The notes beneath the pieces were generated by a model that was not told where the DNA came from, did not search any database, and saw only the letters and a program-made list of their open reading frames with translations. Below are positions 7,929 to 17,172 of a stretch of 64,000 bases of DNA, one piece after another. This DNA is from JASLDZ01 sp964242625 (GTDB lineage Bacteria > Pseudomonadota > Alphaproteobacteria > Caulobacterales > Caulobacteraceae). The stretch lies in assembly GCA_964242625.1 (NCBI GenBank), contig CAXTAO010000001.1, forward strand, positions 62,001 to 126,000, given 5' to 3'. The position numbers and the translations under genes are program-made. Each line of letters begins with the position of its first letter. The stretch's first letter is position 1.

Positions 7929-8938
7929 CGCCCGTGCGCCGCATCGCGCCGGGCGAACTCGCCGAACGCGGGCTGCAGGCGCTCGTCGACGCGGGCGAGC
8001 CCGTGGTCGTCCAGGGAGCCGCCGCCGATTGGCCGCTCGTGGCCGCCGGGCGCGAGGGCGCGCGCGCCGCGGCCGATCACCTCCGCGGCTTCTACGGCGG
8101 CCGGCCGGTCACCGGCTACGTCGGCGACGCGTCGATCGGGGGCCGCTTCTTCTACGACGAGGCCGTCGCCGGGCTCAACTTCACCGCCGAGCGCGCGCCG
8201 CTGGAAAGCTTTCTCCAACGCATCTTCGAGACGCTCGGGGAGGTGGACGCGCCCTCGTACTACCTGGGGTCGACGGACGCCGAGGGGTTTTTCCCCGGCC
8301 TGCGCGCCGGGTCGCCGCTGCCGGGCGAAGCGGCGCTGCCGTCTTCGGCGCTCGTCAGCCTGTGGATCGGCAACCGCACCGTCGCCGCCACCCACTACGA
8401 CATGTCGAACAACGCGGCGGTGTGCGCGGTGGGCCGCCGGCGCTTCACCCTGTTCCCGCCCGAGGCGGTGGCCGACCTCTACCCCGGCCCGCTGGAACCC
8501 ACGCCCGGCGGCCAGGTCGTCAGCATGGTCGACCCGCGCGCGCCCGACCTCGGGCGCTACCCCCGCTTCGAGGCGGCTCTGGAGACCGCGCAGGTGGCCG
8601 AGCTCGGCCCCGGCGACCTCATCGTCTACCCCGCGCTCTGGTGGCATCAGGTGGAGTCGCTGGAGCCCTTCAACGTCCTGGTGAACTGGTGGTGGAACAC
8701 CGCTCCCCGCCATCTGGACACGCCGATGACCACGCTCCTGCACGGTCTCCTCAGCCTCAGGGACCGGCCCGACGCGGAGAAGCGGGCCTGGCGCGAGATG
8801 TTCGACTTCTACGTCTTCGGCCCCGCCGAGCGCGCCGCCGAGCACCTGCCCCCCGCCGCGCGCGGTCCGCTCGCGCCGCTGGAGGAGGCGGGGGCCCGGC
8901 GCCTGCGCGCCCACGTGGTCAACCGGCTCAATCGCTGA
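7925..8938 (+). CDS. JmjC/cupin-like Fe(II)/2-oxoglutarate-type protein
   Basis: A 337-aa cupin-like (Pass1/JmjC-related) protein. The facial-triad signature is present: H157 and D159 in 'THYDMSNN' and H241 in 'WWHQV', inside a double-stranded beta-helix with 'RRRFTLFPP' and 'PGDLIVYPALWWH'. Such triads bind Fe(II) and usually support 2-oxoglutarate-dependent hydroxylation; no substrate is known for this group. GTG start overlaps the SapC stop by 4 bp. The halogenase-like gene follows after 10 bp. Constant co-occurrence with SapC and halogenase suggests a shared modification or sensing task (inference). Confidence 0.85.
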   Translation: MTPVRRIAPGELAERGLQALVDAGEPVVVQGAAADWPLVAAGREGARAAADHLRGFYGGRPVTGYVGDASIGGRFFYDEAVAGLNFTAERAPLESFLQRIFETLGEVDAPSYYLGSTDAEGFFPGLRAGSPLPGEAALPSSALVSLWIGNRTVAATHYDMSNNAAVCAVGRRRFTLFPPEAVADLYPGPLEPTPGGQVVSMVDPRAPDLGRYPRFEAALETAQVAELGPGDLIVYPALWWHQVESLEPFNVLVNWWWNTAPRHLDTPMTTLLHGLLSLRDRPDAEKRAWREMFDFYVFGPAERAAEHLPPAARGPLAPLEEAGARRLRAHVVNRLNR

Positions 8939-8948
8939 CCCGCGCCCC

Positions 8949-10448
8949 ATGACCGACGCCTCCGCCCGCCCGCCTGTCCGCCGCGTCGTGATCGCGGGAG
9001 GCGGCACGGCCGGCTGGCTCGCGGCCGCCGCACTCTCCAAGCAGCTCGGCCCGCTGCTGGAGATCACGCTGGTCGAGTCGGAGGCGATCGGCACCATCGG
9101 CGTGGGCGAGGCCACCATCCCCACCGCGCGCACCTTCCACACGCTGGCGGGGGTGGACGAGCGCGCGTTCATGCGGGCCGCCAAGGCGACCTTCAAGCTC
9201 GGCATCGCCTTCGAGAACTGGGGTCGGGTCGGCGACCGCTACATCCACGCCTTCGGTCAGGTCGGCAAACCCACCTGGATGGGCGGCTTCCAGCACATGT
9301 GGCTGCAGGCGCGCGACGCGGGCTTCGGCGGCTCCCTCGACGACTACTGTTTCGAGTTGAAGGCGGCCGAGGCCGGGCGCTTCGCCACCTCGCCCGAGAG
9401 CCGCATCAACTACGCCTACCATCTCGACGCGGGCCTCTACGCCGCCTTCCTGCGGCGGCTGTGCGAAGGGGCGGGCGTCGTGCGCATGGAAGGGCGCATC
9501 GCCGACGTCGAGCAGCAGGGCCCGTCCGGCGAGATCGCCGCCTTGAAGCTGGACGACGGGCGGCGCGTCGAGGGCGACCTCTTCATCGACTGCACGGGCT
9601 TCGGCGGCCTCCTGATCGAGAAGACGCTTGAGGCCGGCTTCGAGGACTGGAGCCGCTGGCTCCCGACCGACCGTGCGGTGGCCATGCAGACGACGGCCAC
9701 CGGCCCGGCGGCGCCCTACACCCGCGCCATCGCCCACGGCGCGGGCTGGCGTTGGCGCATCCCGCTGCAGCATCGCGTGGGCAACGGGCTGGTCTACGCC
9801 AGCGCCTTCACCGACGACGACGCGGCGCGGGCCGAGCTCCTGGCGAGCGTGGAGGGCGAGCCCCTGACCGAGCCGCGGGTGATCCGCTACCGCACGGGCC
9901 GCCGGCGCGAGGTCTGGCGCAAGAACTGCGTGGCGCTGGGGCTCTCCAGCGGCTTCGTCGAACCCCTCGAGTCGACCAGCATCCACCTGATGATGATTGG
10001 CGTGACCCGCCTGATCCAGATGTTCCCGTTCGGCGGGATGAGTTCCGCCCTAATCAAGCGCTACAACGACCTCGCGCAGGCCGAGCTGGAGCGTGTGCGC
10101 GACTTCGTGATCCTGCACTATCACCTGACCGAGCGGGGCGACACGCCGTTCTGGACGCGCTGCCGCACCATGGACATCCCCGAAACCCTGGCGCAGCGGC
10201 TCGCGCTCTGGCGGGAGGACGCTCAAGCCTACCAGGGCGAGGGCGATCTCTTCCGCGCCGATTCGTGGATGCAGGTGCTGCTGGGCCAGGGGCTGGAACC
10301 GCAGGGTCGTCATCGTATGGGCCAGCTCGTGCCCGAGCCGCAGCTCCGTCAGGCGCTTCTCGACCTCAAGTCCAACATCGGCGCAGCCGTCGCCAAGCTC
10401 CCGCCCCACGACGAGTTCCTGCGCGGCTACGCCGCCGCCGCCGCCTGA
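8949..10448 (+). CDS. Flavin-dependent tryptophan halogenase family protein
   Basis: A 499-aa FADH2-dependent halogenase-fold protein. All hallmark motifs are present: dinucleotide fold GGGTAGW (17-23), the conserved lysine that forms the halogenating species in known enzymes (K83, in 'ATFKLGIAFENW'), the halogenase signature W267-x-W269-x-I271-P272, and the E341-S342 pair ('EPLEST'). An active enzyme is therefore plausible, but homologues in TBDT loci have no demonstrated substrate and need not act on tryptophan. A flavin reductase partner is not adjacent; the reductase at 2319-3548 is of another type. Last member of the coupled cassette. Confidence 0.92.
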   Translation: MTDASARPPVRRVVIAGGGTAGWLAAAALSKQLGPLLEITLVESEAIGTIGVGEATIPTARTFHTLAGVDERAFMRAAKATFKLGIAFENWGRVGDRYIHAFGQVGKPTWMGGFQHMWLQARDAGFGGSLDDYCFELKAAEAGRFATSPESRINYAYHLDAGLYAAFLRRLCEGAGVVRMEGRIADVEQQGPSGEIAALKLDDGRRVEGDLFIDCTGFGGLLIEKTLEAGFEDWSRWLPTDRAVAMQTTATGPAAPYTRAIAHGAGWRWRIPLQHRVGNGLVYASAFTDDDAARAELLASVEGEPLTEPRVIRYRTGRRREVWRKNCVALGLSSGFVEPLESTSIHLMMIGVTRLIQMFPFGGMSSALIKRYNDLAQAELERVRDFVILHYHLTERGDTPFWTRCRTMDIPETLAQRLALWREDAQAYQGEGDLFRADSWMQVLLGQGLEPQGRHRMGQLVPEPQLRQALLDLKSNIGAAVAKLPPHDEFLRGYAAAAA

Positions 10449-10463
10449 TCGGAGACGACGACC

Positions 10464-11699
10464 ATGCACGGCCCGGCCATGGGCGGCCCGGAGATCTTCC
10501 TCCTGGCCATGCTGATCATCTACTCGGCGCCCTACCTCGTCTGGCGACTGTGCCGGACGGAGTACTTCGCGCCGCTGGTCGTGGTGCAGATCATCGGTGG
10601 CATCCTGCTCGGACCGGGCGTGCTCGGAGCGATCTTCCCCGGATACTACAAGTTCGTCTTCTCGCCACCGACCGTGGGCATGCTGAACGGCCTCGCCCAG
10701 TGGGCGGTCATGCTGTTCGTGTGGGTGGCGGGGCTCGAGCTCGACCTGCGCGCGGCCTGGCGAAAGCGCGGCGAGACGGGACTGACCGCGGCCTGCGCGC
10801 TGGGCGCGCCGCTCGCGCTCGGCGCGCTCGCCACGCTCCTGTTCCTGCGGGGGCCGGCCTGGGCGGGGCCCCGCGGCGCGGCGTGGCAGGTGGTGCTGGG
10901 GATCGGCATGGCCTGCGCGGTCACAGCCCTCCCTATCCTCGTGCTCTTCCTCGAGAAGCTCGACATCCTGCGTCGCCCGCTCGGCCAGCGCGTGCTGCGC
11001 TACGCCAGCCTGGACGACATCGCGATCTGGGGCGTCCTGGCGCTGATCATCGCCGACTGGGAGCGGATCGGCCGCCAGGCGGCCTTCCTCGTCGGCTTCG
11101 CCATCGCCGCCTGGGGCGTGCGGTGGCTGATGACGCGGATACCGGTGCGCGACCGCTGGCACGTGGGCCTGGTCTGGCTCGCGGCCTGCGGTTTCGCCGC
11201 CGACTGGTCGGGCCTGCACTTCATGGTGGGGGCCTTCGTCGCCGGTGCGGTGCTCGACGCCGAATGGTTCGAGATCCGCGCGGTGGACCGGTTCCGCGAC
11301 ACCGTGCTCCTGGCGCTGATGCCGGTCTTCTTCCTGTCGACCGGGCTCAAGACCAAGTGGGACATCGGCGGCGCGGCGGTTTTCGGCGCGGCGGCGCTCC
11401 TCTTGGTGGCGTCGGTGGTGGGCAAGCTCGCGGGGGTGAAGCTCGCGGGCGTGCTGCTGAAATGGCCGAAGGGCGAGAGCACGCTGATCGGGTGGCTGCT
11501 GCAGACCAAGGCGCTCATCATGATCATCTTCTGCAACATCCTGCTGGACAAGGGCGTGATCACGAGCGGCGCCTTCACAGCGCTCCTGCTCATGGCGATC
11601 GGCAGCACCATGCTGACCATCCCGATCGCGACGCCGCGGCTGAGGCGGCTGGGCGCCGACGACCCCGCCAGCCCCGCGCGGCAGAGCCTCCTCGCCTGA
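10464..11699 (+). CDS. Cation:proton antiporter (CPA2 / KefB-like)
   Basis: A 411-aa inner-membrane protein with about 11-12 hydrophobic segments and the sodium/hydrogen exchanger fold. 'GILLGPGVLG' near residue 45, 'AVTALPILV' near 160 and 'SLDDIAIWGVLALI' near 185 are typical, with the Asp pair in the ion-binding site. No RCK/TrkA-N regulatory domain follows, so it is a short CPA2 form. It starts 15 bp after the halogenase stop and may be read through from that operon. Probable Na+ or K+/H+ exchange; ion preference cannot be read from sequence. Confidence 0.85.
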   Translation: MHGPAMGGPEIFLLAMLIIYSAPYLVWRLCRTEYFAPLVVVQIIGGILLGPGVLGAIFPGYYKFVFSPPTVGMLNGLAQWAVMLFVWVAGLELDLRAAWRKRGETGLTAACALGAPLALGALATLLFLRGPAWAGPRGAAWQVVLGIGMACAVTALPILVLFLEKLDILRRPLGQRVLRYASLDDIAIWGVLALIIADWERIGRQAAFLVGFAIAAWGVRWLMTRIPVRDRWHVGLVWLAACGFAADWSGLHFMVGAFVAGAVLDAEWFEIRAVDRFRDTVLLALMPVFFLSTGLKTKWDIGGAAVFGAAALLLVASVVGKLAGVKLAGVLLKWPKGESTLIGWLLQTKALIMIIFCNILLDKGVITSGAFTALLLMAIGSTMLTIPIATPRLRRLGADDPASPARQSLLA

Positions 11700-11729
11700 A
11701 GCGCCCGCCGACGCGCGCCGCTCACGCCG

Positions 11730-12821
11730 TCAGGCGCGCGGCGGCTCCGAGGCCCACAGGTCGGCGACCGCGCGCGAGACGGCCTGCATCGCCAGCATGC
11801 GTTCGGGGATCGGGCGGGAGGTCGCCGCGATCATCGCCGCGATCGCATAGCGACGCCCGTCCGGCGCGGTCGCTATCCCCACGTCGTTGTAGCCGGTCGA
11901 TAGGCCGAACAGGTCCTGGCCGGTGCCCGTCTTGTGGGCGAGGCTCCAGCCCGGCGGCAGGCCCGCCTTGAGCCGCTGCGGGCCCGTGGTCGTCGCCGCC
12001 ACGATCGCCATGAACCGCGTGGTGGAGGCGGGGGAGAGGAGCCGCCCCTGCGCCAGCGCCGCCAGCGCCCCCGCCAGAGCTTCGGGCGCGGCGCCCTCCG
12101 GCGGGTCGGCCAGATAGGCGGCGAGCTTGGCCCGGCGAAGGTCGGCCGGCAGCGCCGCGCGAGCCCGCTCGAAGGCGTCGCCCTCGGCGTATTCGGGCCG
12201 CCAGGCGAGGCCGGCTATGCCGCTCTGCAGCTCGTGCTCCTCCGGCCCCGCGCGCACGCGGGCGAGACCGCGCGCGTCGACCACCGCCTGAACGCGCGCC
12301 GGGCCGCCCGCCGCGCGGATGAGCACGTCGTCGCAGGCGTTGTCGCTCTGCGCCAGCGCGCCGACGAGGAGCTCGTCGATCGTGATGTCGAGCGCGCCGC
12401 CCACCAGCCGCTCGCGCAACGGCTGGTGGAAGACGCTCATGTCCGCGCGCGTCACGTGCAGGCGCTGATCGAGGCGCAGGCGCCCGTGGTCCACCGCGTC
12501 GAACACCGCCAGCGCGGTCCACAGCTTGGCTACGCTCTGCTGCGGGTAGAGCGCGCGTCCGTCGGCCGCGGCGGTCCAGCCCGCCTGGAAGTCGGCGACC
12601 GCGATCCCGAACCGGCCGTCGAAGCCCGCGGCGATCGCCTGCAGGCGCGAGCTGAACGCCGCGGGCGCGGGCGCCCTGTGCGCCTGCGGGTCGGAGCGCG
12701 CGGGGGCGGCGCGGCGCGGCGCGGCGCATCCCGCCATTCCGAGGAGGCCCGCCAGCACGCGTCGGCGCGGCGCGCCGAGGGCGGCGCGAGCGGAGGGCGG
12801 TCCGGGCGTGTCGTCTGGCAT
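11730..12821 (-). CDS. Class A serine beta-lactamase, predicted lipoprotein
   Basis: A 363-aa protein with the active-site tetrad S96-x-x-K99, the SDN loop, 'HKTGTG', and an omega-loop 'EHELQ' that aligns with Ambler E166 to N170: the deacylating Glu is kept but Asn170 is Gln. The N-terminus has RRR, a hydrophobic stretch and a lipobox ending at C32, so the mature enzyme is probably lipid-anchored. ATG 12821 is chosen because it places the signal correctly; a GTG at 12866 adds 15 basic residues. It ends 30 bp from the convergent antiporter. Beta-lactam hydrolysis is likely but spectrum is unknown; a non-resistance serine hydrolase role remains possible. Confidence 0.82.
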   Translation of the reverse strand: MPDDTPGPPSARAALGAPRRRVLAGLLGMAGCAAPRRAAPARSDPQAHRAPAPAAFSSRLQAIAAGFDGRFGIAVADFQAGWTAAADGRALYPQQSVAKLWTALAVFDAVDHGRLRLDQRLHVTRADMSVFHQPLRERLVGGALDITIDELLVGALAQSDNACDDVLIRAAGGPARVQAVVDARGLARVRAGPEEHELQSGIAGLAWRPEYAEGDAFERARAALPADLRRAKLAAYLADPPEGAAPEALAGALAALAQGRLLSPASTTRFMAIVAATTTGPQRLKAGLPPGWSLAHKTGTGQDLFGLSTGYNDVGIATAPDGRRYAIAAMIAATSRPIPERMLAMQAVSRAVADLWASEPPRA

Positions 12822-12961
12822 CGGCGATCCCTTGCCGCGCCTCGCCCTACGGCGTCCAGAGGTCACGCGCGACGGGGCGCGAGCGGCCGCCGGCGCGTGC
12901 TGGCCACCGTGCGAGCCCGAAGCTAAGAGTTTCCTTTGCTGATGGCGGGAGCGGGTTGCAC

Positions 12962-14458
12962 ATGAACGGCGTCGAGCCTTTGGCGTCCGCTTGCACGGGC
13001 GTGCCGGGCCTGGACGACATCCTGGGCGGCGGGCTCTCGCGCGGGGCGATCTTCCTCCTGGAGGGCGAGCCCGGCTCCGGCAAGACCACCGTCGCGCTGC
13101 GCTTCCTTTTGGAGGGCGCGAAGGCCGGCGAGCGCGGGCTCTACATCACGCTTTCCGAGACGGCCGACGAGCTGCGCGCGGGCGCCGCGTCGCACGGATG
13201 GGAGACGCCCGACGCGGTCGACGTCTTCGAACTCGTGCCGCCGGAGAGCCTCTTGGATGCGGATCAGCAGCAGAGCCTGCTCTACTCGTCCGACCTCGAG
13301 CTGGGCGAGACCACCCGCGCGATCTTCGACCGCTTCGAGGAGATGCGGCCCGCGCGCGTGGTGCTGGACAGCCTGTCCGAGATCCGGCTCCTGGCGCAGA
13401 GCTCGCTGCGCTATCGCCGCCAGGTGCTCGCGCTCAAGCACTACTTCGCGCGCCAGGGCGCGACCGTGCTCCTGCTGGACGATCTCACCGCCGACAGTCA
13501 CGACAAGACGGTGCACAGCGTGGCGCACGGCGTGATCCGGCTGGAGCAGCTCGCGCCGGCCTACGGGGCCGAACGGCGGCGCGCGCGCGTGGTCAAGTTC
13601 CGCGGCCGCGCCTTCCGCGGCGGCTACCACGACATGACCATCCGTCGGGGCGGGGTGGAGGTCTTCCCGCGCCTCGTCGCCGCCGAGCACCGCACGAGCT
13701 TCTCGCGTGCTCCCGTCAGCAGCGGCGACGCGGCGCTGGACGCGCTTCTGGGCGGAGGCGTGGAGCAGGGATCGAGCACGCTGATCATCGGCCCGGCCGG
13801 CACTGGCAAGAGCACCTTCGCGCTGCAGTTCGTTCAGGCTGGGCTCGAGCGCGGCGAGAAGGCGGCCTACTTCGTCTTCGACGAGGAGCTTGGGCTCCTC
13901 TTCGAGCGCACGCGCGCGCTGGGCTTCGACCTCGAACGCTGGAGCCGGGAGGGGCGCCTGCAGATCGAGCAGGTGGACGCGGCGGAACTGTCGCCCGGCG
14001 AATTCGCTCATAGGGTCAGAGCGCGGGTGGACAGTATGGGAGCCAAGACCGTCGTTTTGGACAGCATCAACGGCTACCAGGCCGCCATGCCCGACGAGAA
14101 CTCGCTGATCCTGCACATGCACGAGCTCCTGCAGTACCTGAACCGCCAAGGCGCCTCGACCTTCCTGACCGTGGCGCAACACGGTCTGGTCGGAGACATG
14201 CAGTCGCCCGTGGATGTGACCTATCTGGCCGACACGGTGATCCTCCTGCGGTACTTCGAGGCCTTGGGTCGGGTGAAGCGCGCCGTGTCGGTGATCAAGA
14301 AGCGCACCGGCCGTCACGAGGACACTATCCGCGAGTTCCGGATCGGCGAGCGCGGCCTCCGGTTGGGCGAGCCGCTGCGCAACTTCCAGGGCGTGCTGCG
14401 GGGCGTGCCGACCCTCGTCGGCCGCGAGTCGACGGCGGACGGCCCGGTCGACACATGA
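12962..14458 (+). CDS. Two-domain KaiC-like RecA-fold ATPase
   Basis: A 498-aa protein with tandem KaiC/RadA domains: Walker A at 35-42 (GEPGSGKT) and at 277-284 (GPAGTGKS), and hydrophobic Walker B strands ending 'VVLDS' in each. In the second domain the catalytic Glu pair of KaiC CII is kept (E308-E309), but the Ser-Thr phosphosite pair aligns to T420-Y421. 'RAVSVIKKRTGRHEDTIREFRI' matches the KaiC C-terminal region. No kaiA or kaiB is nearby. Start is ATG 12962; TTG at 12956 is an alternative. It overlaps the next kinase gene by 4 bp, so it probably regulates that kinase rather than a clock (inference). Confidence 0.9.
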   Translation: MNGVEPLASACTGVPGLDDILGGGLSRGAIFLLEGEPGSGKTTVALRFLLEGAKAGERGLYITLSETADELRAGAASHGWETPDAVDVFELVPPESLLDADQQQSLLYSSDLELGETTRAIFDRFEEMRPARVVLDSLSEIRLLAQSSLRYRRQVLALKHYFARQGATVLLLDDLTADSHDKTVHSVAHGVIRLEQLAPAYGAERRRARVVKFRGRAFRGGYHDMTIRRGGVEVFPRLVAAEHRTSFSRAPVSSGDAALDALLGGGVEQGSSTLIIGPAGTGKSTFALQFVQAGLERGEKAAYFVFDEELGLLFERTRALGFDLERWSREGRLQIEQVDAAELSPGEFAHRVRARVDSMGAKTVVLDSINGYQAAMPDENSLILHMHELLQYLNRQGASTFLTVAQHGLVGDMQSPVDVTYLADTVILLRYFEALGRVKRAVSVIKKRTGRHEDTIREFRIGERGLRLGEPLRNFQGVLRGVPTLVGRESTADGPVDT

Positions 14459-16533
14459 CCGCGCATCGGCCGGGCGACGCCGTCGGGCTGATCCTGGCGC
14501 CGCAGGGGCGCGACGCGCTGATCGCCCAGGCGCTGCTGCGCGAGTCCTATGCGGCCTCGGACGTGTGCGGGAGCCTGGTCGAGCTCATGTCACGGCTCGG
14601 CGACGCGACGGGCTTCGTGCTCGTCACGGAGGAGCCGCTGCGCGGGGCCGACCTCAAGCCCCTCGCGGACTGGGTGCGCACCCAGCCGAGCTGGTCGGAC
14701 CTGCCCTTCATCGTGCTCACCCAGCGCGGCGGCGGGCCCGAGCGCAATCCGGCGGCGGCGCGCCTGTCCGACATCCTCGGCAACGTCAGCTTCCTGGAGC
14801 GCCCGTTCCACCCCACCACCCTGGTCAGCCTCGTCCGCACCGCGCTCAAGGGGCGGTCACGGCAGCTCGACGCGAAGGCGCGGATCGAGGAGCTGCGGGA
14901 GGGCGAGGCGCGGCTGAAGCTGGCTCTGCAGGCCGGGCGGCTGGGAGCGTGGGAACTCGACCTGTCCACCCGCTCCCTCCAGGCGTCCGACAGCTGCAAG
15001 GCGGTGTTCGGCCGCGCTCCTGCCGACCCTTTCACCTACGACGACCTCCTGCGATCGGTGCACCCCGCCGACCGCGACCGCATGCAGGCCGCGGTGCGCG
15101 ACACCGTCGAGAGCGGCGCGGACTACCGCATCGAGTATCGCGACCTGTGGCCCGACGGCTCGGTCCATTGGGCCGAAGTGCGCGCCAGGCTCGTGCGCGA
15201 CGGCGAGGGCCGTCCCTACCGCATGGTGGGCGTGTCGTCCGACGTGACCGAACGCAAGGTCGCCGAGGCGAAGCTGCGCGGCCTGAACGAAGCGCTAGAG
15301 CAGCGGGTCGCCCTCCGCACCGCCGAGCTGCAGGCCGCGCACCAGGAGGCCATGGCGAGCGTCGAGCGGCGCGAGCAGGCCGAGGATGCGCTGCGGCAGG
15401 CGCAGAAGATGGAGGCGGTGGGCCAGCTCACCGGCGGCGTCGCCCACGACTTCAACAACCTCCTCACCATCATCCGCTCGTCGGTCGACTATCTGAAGCG
15501 CCCCGACCTCTCCGCCGTGCGGCAGGCGCGCTATGTCCAGGCGATCTCCGACACCACCGACCGGGCGACCAAGCTGACGAGCCAGCTCCTGGCCTTCGCA
15601 CGGCGCCAGCCGCTCAAGCCCGAGGCGTTCGACCTCGTCGCCCGGATCGAGGGGCTGATCGAGCTCGTCCGTCCCCTCGTCGGCTCGCGCGTGGCGATCG
15701 ACTTCTCGCCGCCCGCCTTCGATCCGCCGCTCACCATCCAGGCGGACGTGAGCCAGTTCGAGACCGCGCTGGTTAACCTCGCCATCAACGCCCGCGACGC
15801 CATGGACGGCGAGGGCCGCCTGTCGTTCGAGGTAGGCGTGGCCGACGCCGTGCCGGCCCTGCGCGGCCGGAACCCTGTCGCGGGCGCCTACGCCACGGTG
15901 AGCGTCGCCGACGAGGGGCCGGGCGTGCCCGCCCACCGGCTGGAGTCGATCTTCGAGCCCTTCTTCACGACCAAGGAGGTGGGCAAGGGCACGGGGCTGG
16001 GCCTGTCTCAGGTGTTCGGCTTCGCCCAGCAGTCCGGGGGAGACATCGAGGTGGGCGAGGCGCCGGGCGGCGGCGCTCGGTTCACGCTCTACCTCCGCCT
16101 CGCCTCCGCCGAGGCGGTCCAGGCCTCTGCGCCGGCCGAGGCCGCCGCGGGGGCGACGGCGCGTGCGCTGTGCGTGCTGGTGGTGGAGGACAACGAGGCG
16201 GTGGGGCAGTTCGCCACCGAAATGCTCTCCGACCTCGGTCATCGCGCCGTCTGGGCGTCCAACGCGGGCGAGGCGATCGCATGCGTGGAGGCGGAGGCGG
16301 CGCGGTTCGACGTGGTGTTTTCCGACGTCGTCATGCCCGGCATGAACGGGCTCGACCTGGCGCGGGAGCTGAGGCGCCGCTCGCCCAAGCTGCCCATCGT
16401 GCTCGCCAGCGGCTACAGCCACGCGCTGGCGCAGACGGGCTCGGACGGCTTCGCCCTCCTGCGCAAACCCTACTCGCTGGACCAGCTCTCCCAGGCCCTG
16501 GCCGGCGCCGTAGAGCCCACCTGCCGCCCCTAG
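14455..16533 (+). CDS. Hybrid sensor histidine kinase (pseudo-receiver, PAS, kinase, receiver)
   Basis: A 692-aa cytoplasmic kinase; no membrane segment. Order: N-terminal receiver-like domain (1-130, without a clear phospho-Asp), PAS/PAC (about 155-275, ending 'VGVSSDVTERK'), coiled coil, HisKA with H331 in 'GVAHDFNNLLT', HATPase (N box 'NLAINARDAM', 'DEGPGVP', 'GTGLGLSQVFG'), and a C-terminal receiver with D624 ('FSDVVMPGMNG'). The H box is the HWE-distant 'AHDFNN' type common in alphaproteobacterial hybrid kinases. The ATGA overlap couples it to the KaiC-like gene. With a terminal receiver it needs an Hpt partner; one lies 250 bp downstream beyond a tRNA. Confidence 0.92.
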   Translation: MTAHRPGDAVGLILAPQGRDALIAQALLRESYAASDVCGSLVELMSRLGDATGFVLVTEEPLRGADLKPLADWVRTQPSWSDLPFIVLTQRGGGPERNPAAARLSDILGNVSFLERPFHPTTLVSLVRTALKGRSRQLDAKARIEELREGEARLKLALQAGRLGAWELDLSTRSLQASDSCKAVFGRAPADPFTYDDLLRSVHPADRDRMQAAVRDTVESGADYRIEYRDLWPDGSVHWAEVRARLVRDGEGRPYRMVGVSSDVTERKVAEAKLRGLNEALEQRVALRTAELQAAHQEAMASVERREQAEDALRQAQKMEAVGQLTGGVAHDFNNLLTIIRSSVDYLKRPDLSAVRQARYVQAISDTTDRATKLTSQLLAFARRQPLKPEAFDLVARIEGLIELVRPLVGSRVAIDFSPPAFDPPLTIQADVSQFETALVNLAINARDAMDGEGRLSFEVGVADAVPALRGRNPVAGAYATVSVADEGPGVPAHRLESIFEPFFTTKEVGKGTGLGLSQVFGFAQQSGGDIEVGEAPGGGARFTLYLRLASAEAVQASAPAEAAAGATARALCVLVVEDNEAVGQFATEMLSDLGHRAVWASNAGEAIACVEAEAARFDVVFSDVVMPGMNGLDLARELRRRSPKLPIVLASGYSHALAQTGSDGFALLRKPYSLDQLSQALAGAVEPTCRP

Positions 16534-16615
16534 GGGTCGAGGGCGTCGCCCCTGCGACCTTGGGCGGGTCACCGCCGTCGACCTGCTGCCCGATCCTACG
16601 TCGCCGTGGAAGGCT

Positions 16616-16691
<76 letters not shown>

Positions 16692-16784
16692 GCGCGGTCC
16701 GGCGACGAAACGCGGAAGGCGAGGCGTATAGAGGCTTTCGCCACGGTGGCAAGGGCCGGCTCGGAGCGGCGGAGGGGAACGGCG

Positions 16785-17159
16785 ATGGCCAGGCGTGATC
16801 TGACGGGGGCGGTCGACTTCGGCCACCTCGAGACCTACGCGGGCCACGACGCCGCCCTGGTCGAAGAGGTGCTGGAGCTTTTCTGCGAGCAGGTGCGCGC
16901 CTGGAGCCGGCTCCTCGACCCGGAGGCGCCGACCTGGCGCGATGCGGCGCACACGCTGAAGGGCTCGGCGCTGGGTGTCGGCGCGGGCGCGCTCGCCCGG
17001 GCGTGCGACGCGGCGGAGGCGGCGGGCGAGGGCGCCTCCACCACCGAGCGCGTGCGGCTGACCGAACGCGTCCGCACCGAGGCCGACCGCGCCCTGGCCG
17101 ACGTGGCCGCCTACCGTCACCAGCTGCTGCTCGACGGCCTGCGCGCCACGCCGCGCTAG
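16785..17159 (+). CDS. Histidine phosphotransfer (Hpt) protein
   Basis: A 124-aa single-domain Hpt protein. The phospho-accepting His is H56 in 'AAHTLKGSALGVGA', the canonical H-x-L-K-G-S/A motif, within a helical bundle. The start at ATG 16785 has GGAGGGG seven bases upstream; longer reading frames run through the tRNA and are not credible. It would relay phosphate from the receiver of a hybrid kinase to a response regulator, and the hybrid kinase ending at 16533 is the obvious candidate donor (inference). No response regulator is encoded nearby. Its 3' end faces a convergent LysR gene. Confidence 0.88.
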   Translation: MARRDLTGAVDFGHLETYAGHDAALVEEVLELFCEQVRAWSRLLDPEAPTWRDAAHTLKGSALGVGAGALARACDAAEAAGEGASTTERVRLTERVRTEADRALADVAAYRHQLLLDGLRATPR

Positions 17160-17172
17160 GGCCCGCCGCGCG

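Noticed and set aside
12962..14458. A true circadian kaiABC locus
   Set aside because: No kaiA or kaiB, and the phosphorylation pair of KaiC is changed; it is better called KaiC-like.
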